Assembly (NCBI GenBank): GCA_963575745.1 | Contig: CAUYUJ010021672.1 | Coordinates: 8,947 to 72,946 of the forward strand | DNA from: Prorocentrum cordatum | Lineage: Eukaryota; Sar; Dinophyceae; Prorocentrales; Prorocentraceae | DNA: 64,000 nucleotides | Direction: 5' to 3' | In this document: piece by piece, positions 34,544 to 43,834 of the stretch | How positions within the stretch are numbered: position 1 is the first letter of the stretch | How the letters are laid out: every line of letters begins with the position of its first letter | Made by a program: the position numbers and the translations under genes | Notes under the pieces: model-generated | What the model was told of the DNA's origin: nothing | Databases searched by the model: none | The model's input: the letters and a program-made list of their open reading frames with translations, nothing else

Positions 34544-34790
34544 AGAGAGGAGGGCAGCATTAATACTGCACCATTGTTGAGGAAGGAGTGGGAGGGGAGG
34601 CGTGGGAAAAGGGCGAGTCGGGTGAGCGGTGACGGGAGAACGAGGTGGAGGACGGAAAGCGGGGGGGAGGGGGCAGGGAGAGGAACGGGGTCGGAAGGGG
34701 CGGGGGAGCCGGGAGGGGGAGCGGGAAGGGGAGGGCGAGGAAGAGGAATTGGAGGGGGACGGGGTAGGAGGGAAGAGGCCAGGATCGGCG
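34320..34790. repeat. TATA, GA and GGGGA low-complexity tracts
   Basis: ATATAG/GTATAT runs (34318-34370), a GA run (34492-34555) and a G/A-rich purine stretch to 34790. No gene is seen. Confidence 0.8.
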
Positions 34791-34990
34791 GACAACAAAG
34801 ACGCACGCGTGCATTGATCTCAGTTGGCTTCGAGAGTCTACGTTGCGCGAACGTTCGTGACACGAGGCCAGCCTCGCCGATTGGCGAGGCCGATTTCGTG
34901 TACATGGCGGGGCGCGTGAGGTCTTTCGCGGGCTCCCGAGAAGACAGGAATAAGATCGGGCAACAAACCATTACATAAACATAAGTTTTT

Positions 34991-35100
34991 GGAGGTCCGC
35001 GCGGATTTCTCGGATCGGAGCTGGACCCCACTCCTTGGCGCGCGGAGCGCGCCAGGAACGGCGCCGAGGCGCCGCAAGGGCGCCACAGCGCCGATCCAAG
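34991..35100. repeat. foldback element, copy 2 (right arm decayed)
   Basis: GGAGGTCCGCGCGGATTTCT followed by CGGATCGGAGCTGG repeats the left arm at 4409. The inner palindrome TTGGCGCGC/GCGCGCCA is kept. The right side matches only CAGCGCCGATCCAAG (35086-35100). Confidence 0.7.
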
Positions 35101-36380
35101 ACAGGAGCTTGTGACGCGCTGTGTGATGTATTCACGCTGCACTTCCCATGATTCCCCGCCGACGTCTTCCCAGAGTTCGCGACCTCTGTAGCAAAGAACA
35201 GAGACTATGTGCTAATGACTCGTGGAGGGGCATGACATTCAGGATCCCGTGGAGGCCGATGTCGTTTTAGGGGATCTTTCGCTTCACTCGGGGGACACAT
35301 ACAGTGCAAGACAAGCAGATGTTCCAATGGCATCCCGGGGGGACTCTGTGTGATACCCATAGACCGAAGGCTTTAGTGTCTTATTGTCTTGTAATATCCT
35401 CTTCTACCCGGTGCCCCCGCCCCCCCCTGGAATTTCTAAAATTTGACGTTCCCCCCCTCTCCTCAACCCTCCCTCCGTCGGGTATGTTTCGGCTTCGCGG
35501 CCTTGTAGTTTGCTGATTTGAGGTCAGCCCTGGCCGGGGTCCTGTGGAAGGATCCAGGTCGCGAGGCTGGGCTGTCCGGGCACGCAGCAGTGATCGGCCA
35601 GATCTTCAGATGGCTTGCGCCCTTTTTGCCGCCTTTCCCGTCCCCTTTTCCATGCTCCTCCTTCCCTCTGCAGCAGCAGCAACTTTAGCTCAGGCAGATT
35701 GCCCAGTGTTGATCTCCCGCGCGGCTACAATTCCTATTGTGTGCGTATGTGTTAATTTTGCCGCCCAATGGAGATATGCTGAACCCACCTTCCTCCGTGC
35801 AAGAGGGCCAGACCATGGCACGATGCCAGGCTCCTTGAGAAAATGTGTAGTTTCTTTGGGACTTTCCCCCGATCCACGAGGACCTTATTGTTTGAAACCT
35901 ATTGCCATGCAGCGCAATGAAAATTCCACGATATGCGCTGACAACAAGCAACGACGGGAAGCAGCCAAGCAAATGCCCTGCACCGCGCCGCACCGCACAG
36001 CAAATTGCAGCAACACGAAGCAGAGCAATGCAAAGCAACGCAATGCGATGCAATGTGACAGCATGTTCCCAATATGTTCGGCTTGGCACTGGCTTATCTT
36101 TCGGCCTGAACCCAAAGAATAATTATCCAAATTGGAGTCGCGTTGGGGCCCAACCACAGGTGATGTAGCACTACCGCTAGACTGCGTCCATCGACTGGCG
36201 GGCCAGTCCGATCTGTCATCTTCGCCCTGAGCCAGCTGCATTGAGGCAGTTAAGTAACCGTACCAAAAATGAAGACGGCAGCCCCACAGCCACATTCGCA
36301 GATGTGGCAACGCGTCTGGTCATTCAGCAGCAGCCACCCTGGCATAGTTCAAACTTGGGTCGTGCGGCCCGCCATGAACG
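35101..36380. other. no recognised gene
   Basis: Unique sequence. Around 35960-36060 it cycles through GCACCGC, GCAATGCAAAGCAACGCAATG units. A 192-aa plus-strand frame (35544-36122) crosses this without a recognisable domain. Confidence 0.4.
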
Positions 36381-36389
36381 GGGCCTACA

Positions 36390-36760
36390 AGGTCGACATC
36401 GGAGGCCGTCTTGGATCCCTCCTGGGCCGCCTTGGGACGGTTGTTGGGCAGTAGGTGGGCCATCTAGTGGTTTTCTTGGGGCGGCTTGGGGCTGTATTTC
36501 GAGCTCCGCGTGGCTTTCTGAAGCTTTCCCCAAGCGAACTAAAAGCCGAAAGGCCACGGGAGCAAGAAGGCACTGATGCCCCACTGGTGTTTCAGTAGTG
36601 TTCGGCTCTGCGGGCCTCGCTGGAGGCCTCTCGGAGACATCTTGGGGCCTCTTGGGACACGTTGGAGACGTCTGGGAGCCTTCGAGGGCTCTGTTGGCAG
36701 TCTCTGGACGGTCTTGAAGGGAGCGTGTTGCAGCAGTTTGTGGCGACGTCTAGCAGTTCC
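36390..36760 (+). repeat. degenerate 'CCTCTTGGG' periodic array
   Basis: GGCCGTCTTGGATCCCTCCTGGGCC, GGGGCGGCTTGGGG and GGGGCCTCTTGGGACACG units recur with an 11-13-bp step. Confidence 0.6.
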
Positions 36761-37587
36761 CAGCGGTTCCCTGGAAGCCGAAGAGGGGACCAGAAAGCAA
36801 AGCCAGGGTGGGCAATCTCGGCTACGCGTGTGAGTGGCCCCTTCGCTGGAGTGACCCTCTGGTGCGGGCCCGCTGGGGTGCCCCGAGCACTGGCCCGCGC
36901 ACGTGGGCTTGCTCCCCCCCCGCCGGGCGGCGCCCGAACGCCGCGCACCAAGGGCCCCTCTTGCCGAAGGCTGCTCTCAGGAGTAGCCGAGATGCTCCGA
37001 CGGCGCTTGCTGGCAGCAGGGGAGGTCGGCCCTAGGCTCGGCGGCGAGCCCAGGGGGGAGGCGAGAAGGGGCGTGTCTTCCCAGAAGGCTCGGAAGTCCC
37101 CTGGCCTCCTCACAAGTTGTCGGAACCTTCCCCGAAGACGCAGAGCACTTCTCAGAAGGCGCGAGGGCTTCTGAGAAGTCCCGCCGCCTTCTGAGAAGGC
37201 CTCCTCCTTCTTCTCATTTCCCCCCCTCGCTCGCCTCCAGTAGACACATTCAAGAAATCTCTGCCAGACAAGGGGGAAGCATCTGACACGCGCCACCATG
37301 CGGCTGGCACGGAGGCGGACGATTCGGCGGACAGCCGTCCGGTCTATGTGATTTTCGCAGCCCGATGGCACGCTGCGGTAGCCACGAGTTCGGCATTTCA
37401 ATGCGCACGCATGCCAGCAAACAGACAGGCTGCTGGTCTGGCCGTGAGCACGTGGAAGGAAAAGAGCTGCAAATGAGTCAGCTCGCCGCAGGCGGGCGAC
37501 GCGAAGGTGTGACGTGCCAGTTGTGTGTCCCTCCCGTGCGAGTTCAGGCTGGCACGAGCATCCCAGCAGCGAGCCATTTGTCTCCAT
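36592..37587 (-). CDS. unrecognised 331-aa ORF
   Basis: A minus-strand frame opening with ATG at 37587 (METNGSLLGCSC) stays open to 36592 in sequence that is not simple repeat, except for its last 60 or so codons, which lie in the CCTCTTGGG array. It is Arg/Ser/Pro-rich and shows no domain, signal peptide or helix pattern. The opposite strand is open for 170 aa in part. It may be chance; no neighbour supports a function. Confidence 0.2.
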   Translation of the reverse strand: METNGSLLGCSCQPELAREGHTTGTSHLRVARLRRADSFAALFLPRAHGQTSSLSVCWHACALKCRTRGYRSVPSGCENHIDRTAVRRIVRLRASRMVARVRCFPLVWQRFLECVYWRRARGGNEKKEEAFSEGGGTSQKPSRLLRSALRLRGRFRQLVRRPGDFRAFWEDTPLLASPLGSPPSLGPTSPAASKRRRSISATPESSLRQEGPLVRGVRAPPGGGGASPRARASARGTPAGPHQRVTPAKGPLTRVAEIAHPGFAFWSPLRLPGNRWELLDVATNCCNTLPSRPSRDCQQSPRRLPDVSNVSQEAPRCLREASSEARRAEHY

Positions 37588-37591
37588 GCCT

Positions 37592-38058
37592 CACATGGTC
37601 TCACATGCTGGACACCCGTGCACCGGTGACGCAGCCACCACATTGTGGTATCTTACGGAGGCCAGGGGCGGGCAAGACAGTAAGTAATTGTGCGGGCTAT
37701 GCAGGAAGTTGACCGCTGATCGTGTCGCCTGAAGAATTGGTCGACTATGGAAGGGTCAAGGCCTGGGCATATGTAGGCACAGAGTATGTGAAGCAATTAA
37801 CGGAATCAGCACCCGCCAGCTCCCAAATTTGAAGACGAGCCAGTTTCAGTTATACAGTTATACATGTGTATATATACATATGTGTAAATATAATATGCAT
37901 GCACAGATCCATGTGTATATATATATATGCATGTACATGTCATTGTGGGTGGTATCGTTTCCAGGTCTGTTCGACACACCGAAATGCGACCAAGCAAGAG
38001 CCATAACGCCTGCATGACAATAGAAGCGTGAGGACGGCGGCAAGGCGAATGTGTTCAT
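37592..38058 (+). repeat. dispersed repeat, unoccupied copy (head + TA tract + tail)
   Basis: The head (37592-37850) aligns with 41690-41950 (TGGTCTCACATGCTG, GCCTGAAGAATTGG, TGTAGGCACAGA). A short TA-rich tract (37860-37930) follows. The tail (37935-38058) aligns with 48865-48995 (GTTCGACACACCGAAATGCG, AGCAAGAGCCA, GCATGACAA). Here head and tail are about 85 bp apart, whereas at 41.7-49.0 kb the tyrosine-recombinase retrotransposon lies between them. The head keeps a matching open segment, EEL-x2-YGR-x2-AWA-x-VGTE-x-VKQL, in both copies, so it may descend from an exon. Confidence 0.8.
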
Positions 38059-39597
38059 TCACTAGTCAGGTTGTGTGCAGTGTGTGCTGTGTCTTGACTG
38101 TTCGCATTCTGTGGCCTCTACCTCGGCCCAGCGCTTCGGGATAGCATCTTGCTTTTCTGCTGCCAGCCGCATCGCAACAAGACGGACCAGCCGTCGTACA
38201 GTCAAGACGCTGAATCAAGGACCGCCTCGGGCTCAGGAGCGGCTGTGGTTTTCGAGCTGGTCCTTGGGTCCAGGTTCTAGGTCGAGGAACTTGTTCGTGG
38301 ACGAGGCTCGCCGTGGCCAAAAAAGTCCATGTGTTCCTTATGTGGCGTTCCTTCTGGTAGCACGATGACTGTGTTGCAACAGTTCTTATACACATCATGG
38401 AAGCGGCATTGCGGGGTGATGGAGCGACCGACAATAGTCAGACCATTCGGTCCATTGGTGAAGATGTTGGTTGGACGGCATGGTTTTGCCAGGGGGCAGA
38501 AAATTGTGAGACGTCGCTGGGCCGTCTGAGTAGAATGGCAAATCCAGTTTGGTACAGTCCTGAGCGCAAGCTGCATCGTCAGACTGGCTTCTGTCGGTGG
38601 TCGTCGCGATGCCTATGTTCCGTTTCCCGGAGGAGCCGTGTACTTGCGACGTCGGAGCCATCGAGCGAGTGGCCTCCATGGGCGGCGTCATCACTGTGGC
38701 GTCCAGGGCGAATCGCCTTCCATGTCCAACGGACAGGTCGTCACTGTTTTAATGCGGCGGCAGTTCTCGGGAAGAGGAGGAGGTGCACTGGTCGTAGAAT
38801 GCCCCAGGCAGGAGCGGGGCGCGCGAGTGCAGAACCCGAGGGCACGCCCGATGGCTCTCCGGTGCGGATTGGCTGTGCAAATATATGACAAGAATGATGG
38901 ACAAGTTTGGTCTGTCCGGGGAGACCCTACATCGCATGACCGATCACAACCTGAATAGTCCATATATATATATATACATACATGTTTATTTATAAAAGTT
39001 GTTGTTGAAGTCATGTTCAAGGGTTGCAGTGTTCTGTTATGCTCCCGTTCTGTTACTAGTATCTAGGAATCGCGATGCACGATCAGGAAGAAGCAGCTTC
39101 AAGGGGCAATGCTATCAACACGCCGAGTAAGATAGTGAGGATAGGCATCATTACACTGCGCATGGTCCATTCGGGTCGTTACAACGCTTGGGCAGAAGTC
39201 TGCGGAAGATGATGTCCTCAGAATTGTTTCGATCCGCGATGGACGAACACGTAGTAAGAATCCACACAAAGAACACATACCATGCTACAGAAGAGTATGG
39301 CGCTGATTGTACTATATAGATGGTGGAGAGGGGCGCATTGGGGGTAGGGTTGCTACGGGTTGTCGCCGAATGTGGGGATCCCCCCTGGGCAACTCTCGAA
39401 CAAATTGAACCCATGGCAAACCTCGAGGCGGAGAAAATAACGCTTCGCCCCCGTCATCGGTGTTATTTTCGTTCTCGTCGTTCTCGTCGTCGTCCTCTCC
39501 CTCCCTCTCATATTCTTACTCATTTTCACGGGCGTACCCATGGCCGCTTGCCAAGCGCATGCGTTCCCCCCCCAGTAAGGTTGCCCGAGAGAGCCCC
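38059..39597. other. no recognised gene
   Basis: Unique sequence with overlapping frames on both strands at 38276-38890 that look weakly gene-like but show no family resemblance. A TATATA tract lies at 38958-38975. Confidence 0.4.
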
Positions 39598-39614
39598 AAG
39601 AGGGACCCATAATG
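39598..39614 (+). repeat. left target-site duplication
   Basis: AAGAGGGACCCATAATG; 16 of 17 bases match 40192-40208. Confidence 0.8.
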
Positions 39615-39615
39615 G

Positions 39616-39637
39616 TCCGTACCCATTTTGGCTCAAG
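39616..39637 (+). other. DinoSL spliced-leader relic (21/22)
   Basis: The 22 bases equal the dinoflagellate spliced leader except for G to C at position 7; the remainder, CCATTTTGGCTCAAG, is exact. In dinoflagellates this leader is added in trans to mRNA 5' ends. Its presence in genomic DNA directly upstream of an ORF marks a processed, re-integrated transcript. Confidence 0.93.
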
Positions 39638-39704
39638 GCGCTTGCTTGTCACTCCACTTCGTTGCTACATTGACTACCCCCTTTGCCGTACACTCAGCCG
39701 CGCG

Positions 39705-40097
39705 ATGGCGCGTGTGTTGGCGGCGATGCTGATGGCGCTCGCCTTCGTGCAGGCCAGCGCCCTGGATTCGGAGGAGGATCGCCCCAAGGGCGCCCGCAGG
39801 CGACAGATTGAGCGCACGCGCGCGGCGGAGCTCGGCGCCGCCATCGCCAAGTCCGGCTGCGCCGACCTCGGCGGCGAGAAGTGGTTCTCGGACGCGCACG
39901 GCGAGCTGTTCCAGGTGAAGCAGGACAAGTGCTCGATCTCTTTCCAGCTGAAGAAGAAGAGCGGCGAGATGTACGAGAAGAAGGGTGTCGTACGCGGCAC
40001 CAGGGTGCTGGTGGAGCCGCCGTTCCCAGAGGGCCAGATGTTGCCGAACCAGACCGTCATGTGGGAGAGCGGCGCCCGCTGGGAGCGCAAGTGGTGA
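39705..40097 (+). CDS. small secreted-type protein, intronless retrocopy
   Basis: 130 aa from the first ATG after the leader relic (67-nt 5' UTR, G at -3 and +4). The same frame is open upstream through the leader, but that part would be untranslated. Residues 1-20 form a signal peptide (MARVLAAMLMALAFVQASA) with a likely cut after ASA. The mature part starts with an acidic/basic stretch, has two cysteines, and ends NQTVMWESGARWERKW. This resembles the 'W-x2-G-x2-W' closing motif common in small beta-rich protist proteins; no named family was recognised. The function is unknown and the protein is probably exported or lumenal. No stop or frameshift interrupts it, so it may still be expressed. 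Confidence 0.75.
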   Translation: MARVLAAMLMALAFVQASALDSEEDRPKGARRRQIERTRAAELGAAIAKSGCADLGGEKWFSDAHGELFQVKQDKCSISFQLKKKSGEMYEKKGVVRGTRVLVEPPFPEGQMLPNQTVMWESGARWERKW

Positions 40098-40191
40098 GCA
40101 CTTGGCTCGCCAGGGCGCCGCGCCTCTAGGTGAGCGCGCGGCCGGGTCGAAGGGTGTCGATGCTCTCGCTTGCGATTCGGTCGGACAGGAA

Positions 40192-40208
40192 AAGAGAGAC
40201 CCATAATG
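40192..40208 (+). repeat. right target-site duplication with A-rich edge
   Basis: AAGAGAGACCCATAATG, preceded by GGA. It closes the retroposed unit 95 bp after the stop codon. Confidence 0.8.
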
Positions 40209-40980
40209 TGGCGCCGACACGGCCCCAAGAGCGCCCCAGAAAAAAAGCCAAGAGGCCGAATCGAAATCCCCATTCTTTTTGTGAACCAATAATATTGTGG
40301 ATTGGTTGGTTGGTCCCCGCACTTATTTTGACAAGTGTGTTCTTAAGCTTTTGTCATTCGCAATGCGCGTTTGCCTCTCCGGTTGTCAACAAATCCAAGA
40401 ATTATGTTGCGTAAGCCATGGTTATCGGACAATACGTACTGGATGTGGTATTTAAGTTTGTCACATCCCATGGCATGCTTTGTTGCAGTCCACAGTCGGA
40501 TTCTCCAAATATGCCCGTGTGAATGTTTCTCGCACTTCGTGGTAGTCGTGTCATGTTTCTGCTTACGATTGTCGCTCTATGTCGATTTCTCCACTGTAAC
40601 GGTTCACGTGAACAGAAAAAGATATGTGGTGAGGCCCGTTTTCGGGTGACTTGTCAAGTTGTTGGATGTGTCAAACACTTTCGATTGCATTTACAAGTGG
40701 TATGCCCACACGTACGTAGGTTGAGTGCGCTTGGATTTAACATACTTGCTTGCTTGGTACGATGGCAGGGCGGATGCACTATGTGGTGACGAATTCCATT
40801 CCAGCGTACAAGTCAAAACAACATTGCGCTCATGTCAGAAACTCGTCGGAAATACCCATATTCTGGGACAGTTCTCCATACTCGTTATCCCGTCGCTGAT
40901 CGATGCCGCGTTGAATTCTGACTACAATCTGGACCGTACGAATTTCGCGATGTTAGACCGTACCCCATGAAGTGGAGGAT
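40209..40980. other. no recognised gene
   Basis: Moderate-GC unique sequence with TTGG and TTGTC runs and only short frames. Confidence 0.5.
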
Positions 40981-41115
40981 GGAAGGGGGATCGGAGGAGG
41001 AGGAGGAGAAGGGAGAGGAAGTTGCGGAGGAGGAGGAAAAGGAGGAACGACGATGGAGGAAGAGGCGGACGAGGAAGAGGAGGAGGAGGAGGAGGAGGAG
41101 GAGGAGGAGGAGGGC
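40981..41115. repeat. GGA purine microsatellite
   Basis: GGAGGAGGA units with AAG/GAC interruptions. Confidence 0.92.
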
Positions 41116-41139
41116 AAGCAGATGGGCCAGAGCTTTCTT

Positions 41140-41690
41140 AGATACCTCTCGGAGTCTCTTCGGATTTCTTGCGGGAGTTTCTTCTGTCCTCTCGGGGCGT
41201 CTTGGGGGTCTCTTGACAGTCCCGCGGATCTTTTGAGGCGTCTTGATTGCATATGGGGGGCCTTTTGGAACCTCTTGGGGGTCTCTTGGGAGCCTCTTAG
41301 GGGCATCTTGGGGGCACCGTGGAAGCCTCTTGGTGCCTCCTGGGATGCCTCTTGGGGCCGTCCCTGGGCACCCTTGGGAGCCTCCGGTGCCATCTTGGGG
41401 CCATCTCGAAAGAGATCGATCAAAAGGGGGGACTCTTTACCTTGGCTCCCCCCAGGAGGCCAAAATTGGCCAAGACCTTGTCCTAAAATCAAGTATGGTG
41501 GGCTTTTCTCTGGGTCCTCTTGGGGCGTCTTGGGTGCCCCTGGGGGGCTTGGTGCGTCTTGGGGTCTCTTGGGAGCTTCTTAGGGGGCATCTTGGGCGCC
41601 TCTTGCGGGCACCTTTGGGAGCCTCGGGGGCGATCTTGGGGCCATCATGGAGGGGATCGATCAAAGGAGAGGGGCTCTTGAGTAGGGTCC
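41140..41690 (+). repeat. degenerate 'CCTCTTGGGGG' array, duplicated block
   Basis: GCCTCTTGGGGGTCTCTTGGGAGCCTCTTAGGGGCATCTTGG-type units run about every 10-12 bp. A larger block ending GATCGATCAAAxG occurs twice (about 41405 and 41650), so the array has also been duplicated as a whole. Confidence 0.7.
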
Positions 41691-42052
41691 CCATGTTTGA
41701 CCTGGTCTCTCATGCTGCACACCGGCAGCGTAGCCGCCACATGATGGTACCTTGCGAAGACCAGGAGTGGCAGCTCGGTCAAGATAGTAAATCATTAATT
41801 GTGCATGCTACGCAGGAAGATTATTAACCACTTATCTTGACGCCTGAAGAATTGGAAGTCTATGGGCGGGCCAGGGCTTGGGCAGATGTAGGCACAGAAC
41901 ATGTAAAGCAGTTGATGCCCCCCACCGCCGAAGACGGCCCAAGTTCAGTTACACATATACATGCATATGTCTACTTATTGAATATATATATATATATATG
42001 TATATATTTATATTCCAGATACACTACATATGCATCAGCATATGTATATAAT
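41690..42052 (+). repeat. dispersed repeat head, interrupted by the retrotransposon
   Basis: 41690-41950 aligns with the head at 37592-37850. A TA-rich tract follows to 42052, ending TATATAAT directly before terminal repeat A1. The matching tail lies beyond the element at 48865-48995. Confidence 0.8.
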
Positions 42053-42161
42053 ATGCGTTGTACTTGTACGGAAATCTCGGCACGCGTTTCGGTGAAGGCC
42101 GCTCGTCCTGAGGTCCTCGTTTGCCTCTGGTCTCATCCGTCAACACGGTGGCTCAAAGCAA
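42053..42161 (+). repeat. split direct repeat A1
   Basis: 109 bp, from ATGCGTTGTACTTGTACGG to GGTGGCTCAAAGCAA, identical to 48507-48615 with a constant offset of 6454. It forms the left end of the element. Confidence 0.95.
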
Positions 42162-42183
42162 AGCAGGGCGTCGGGCCTCTCGC

Positions 42184-42696
42184 ATGGCTGGGCCCTTCGC
42201 CGTGCGAGTCCTGGAGTGGGCGGGCGGCGTGGCGGGCGCCTACCTGTCGCGGTGCCCCGCCTGCCCCGCGGTGCCCGACTGCCACTGCGCGGCGTGCCCG
42301 GCCTGCCCGGCACTGGCTTCGTGCTCGTGCCCGCCGTGCCCGGCGTGCCCGGGCTGCCCGGGCGGGACCGCCGCGCCGGCGGCGCCGGCCTGGCCCCCGC
42401 CGGAGAGCCAGAGCTGCCCCGCGCCGACGGAGGTCGAGCGCGGCGGCGCCCCGGCCTGGGGCGGGCTGGGGCCAGGGTGGTGGCTGGTGATCGGCGTGCT
42501 GGTGGGGTGCCTCCTCGGGGTGCTCGGCCAGGCGGTGCTGCGCGGGGGGCTAAGCTGTGCCAGGCGGCTGACGAAGGGCGAGGATGGCAGCGGCGCCGCC
42601 GAGGGCGAGGGACTGGGCCTTCGTCCTGTACGCCGACGACGAGCACTTGTGGCACCAGAGGCTGATCCTGGGGCTCGTGGGGTTGTCGGATTCTAG
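42184..42696 (+). CDS. Cys-Pro-rich single-pass membrane protein of the retrotransposon
   Basis: 170 aa from ATG 42184, 22 bp after repeat A1. After a short N-terminal part (MAGPFAVRVLEWAGG), residues about 20-55 are a dense Cys-Pro block (CPACPAV, CHCAACPACPA, CPPCPACPGCPGG). A Pro/Ala linker and one strong transmembrane segment (WWLVIGVLVGCLLGVLGQAV, about residues 100-120) follow, then a basic tail. Its last 113 bp overlap the next gene in another frame. It has no resemblance to Gag or Env families. Its position and topology suggest membrane anchoring or a viroporin-like role, but that is a guess. The frame is also open upstream into A1, but the ATG chosen is the first in it. Confidence 0.6.
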   Translation: MAGPFAVRVLEWAGGVAGAYLSRCPACPAVPDCHCAACPACPALASCSCPPCPACPGCPGGTAAPAAPAWPPPESQSCPAPTEVERGGAPAWGGLGPGWWLVIGVLVGCLLGVLGQAVLRGGLSCARRLTKGEDGSGAAEGEGLGLRPVRRRRALVAPEADPGARGVVGF

Positions 42697-43834
42697 CTAC
42701 GTCATCCTGACCCCGGACGGGGACGTCTACTCGGAGGACTACGGGGACGACAGCGTGGATGTGGCCGCCGTCCGCTTCTCCGGGGCGTGGGCCGCGGTGC
42801 CCGCTGGAGTGCCTCCTGAGCGGGTGTACCGCTTCAGGCAGCAGCCGACAGCTCAGGAGCGGGCGCGGGCGCTGGCGGACGCCCAGGCCGAGGCCCAGGC
42901 CGAGTGCCAGCGGATCGCCGCCGCTCGGGGCGATCCAGGGCTGCTGGCGAACCTCGTCTTCCTGCGGCCGCTGCCGGTGGCGGGCGGGGCCGCGGCTGCG
43001 CCGCGGGCTCCCCGCATCGGGCCTCTGCAGGGGGCTGCGCCAGGCGCTGCCGCGGGGGCTCCTGTCGCCGAGTGGCGTGCGGCGATGGCGGCCGGGCCCT
43101 TCAGGTACGGCGACGTCGTGACTGACCACGCGCGGAGCGGGCTGGCCGTCGGCAAGCGTGACATCCACATACTCCCGGATGGCGTCGGGATCTTCGTCGA
43201 GCACGTCGACCCGGCCGACGAGGCCGAGTTCTTCGACCGGGCGGTCGCGACGGATGCGCGGATCACACCGATCCGCCGCAACCGTCAGGACAGGCGAGAG
43301 CGGACCTGGGCGGAGATGACGGCCGTGCTGAAGCAGGAGAGCTTTGGGGCGGACTGGCAGCTGCCGGGGCCGCGGTCCAGCTTGTGGTGCATAGAGTTCA
43401 TCAACCAGGAGGGGAGTGGGCTGCTGGGCCACCACGAACGGTTCAAGACGGCCTGCCGTCTCGACTGGAACTCGTGGGGGGTCTTCGAGCACTTCAACAT
43501 ATGCCAGGCCCTGACCCAGGGGCTGCTGGTCGACCAGCTGGACGGCAGCAACCTGATCATGGTGGAGTACCAGTTCCGGCGGCTCCAGACGATAGAGTTC
43601 GGCCACTCCGAGCGGGCGAGGGAGGCGGAGTCGAAGAGCTACCAGGGGAAGATGTCGCTGGAGGAGCAGCACGCGTTCGCAGGGACCACGAGGGCGTCGT
43701 CGACGCTCATGATCTGCCCGGAGCTGCTGGACTACGTCCGCACCGAGGTGGAGCGGGAGGCGAAGCTGGCCAAGAACCTGAGAGTTGCACGAGAAGAGCG
43801 GGAGGCCCTCCGCAAAGGGCCCAAGGAGAAATGA
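42584..43834 (+). CDS. Gag-position protein of the retrotransposon
   Basis: 416 aa from ATG 42584 to TGA 43834. It begins MAAAPPRARDWAFVLYADDE. It has an Ala/Glu/Arg helix likely to coil (about residues 85-110, AQERARALADAQAEAQAE), an Ala/Pro-rich linker, and a compact C-terminal part with many aromatic residues (SSLWCIEFINQEGSGLLGHH, CRLDWNSWGVFEHFNICQAL). The end is charged and helical. It has no zinc knuckle or protease motif. It occupies the place of Gag, between the first ORF and RT, but no sequence family was recognised. Its stop codon overlaps the RT start as ATGA, which suggests coupled or reinitiated translation. Confidence 0.65.
   Translation: MAAAPPRARDWAFVLYADDEHLWHQRLILGLVGLSDSSYVILTPDGDVYSEDYGDDSVDVAAVRFSGAWAAVPAGVPPERVYRFRQQPTAQERARALADAQAEAQAECQRIAAARGDPGLLANLVFLRPLPVAGGAAAAPRAPRIGPLQGAAPGAAAGAPVAEWRAAMAAGPFRYGDVVTDHARSGLAVGKRDIHILPDGVGIFVEHVDPADEAEFFDRAVATDARITPIRRNRQDRRERTWAEMTAVLKQESFGADWQLPGPRSSLWCIEFINQEGSGLLGHHERFKTACRLDWNSWGVFEHFNICQALTQGLLVDQLDGSNLIMVEYQFRRLQTIEFGHSERAREAESKSYQGKMSLEEQHAFAGTTRASSTLMICPELLDYVRTEVEREAKLAKNLRVAREEREALRKGPKEK

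Larger units (their letters stand above)
39598..40208 (+). mobile_element. retroposed trans-spliced mRNA with target-site duplications
   Basis: A leader relic, 5' UTR, intronless ORF and 3' UTR lie between direct repeats. GACCCATAATG is at 39604-39614 and again at 40198-40208; the match extends leftward to 17 bp with one mismatch (39598-39614 against 40192-40208). The left repeat ends one base before the leader relic, and the right repeat begins inside an A-rich AGGAAAAGAGA stretch that could be the poly(A) remnant. This is the architecture expected when a mature spliced-leader mRNA is reverse-transcribed and inserted. Confidence 0.85.

Noticed and set aside
38276-38890. Overlapping gene-like frames on both strands
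   Set aside because: No frame shows a recognisable motif, and the candidates conflict with each other.
42138-42159. TCCGT-9 bases-GGCTCAA inside repeat A, reminiscent of the spliced leader
   Set aside because: Only about 14 of 22 positions match and the central CCATTTT is missing; it is probably coincidence.
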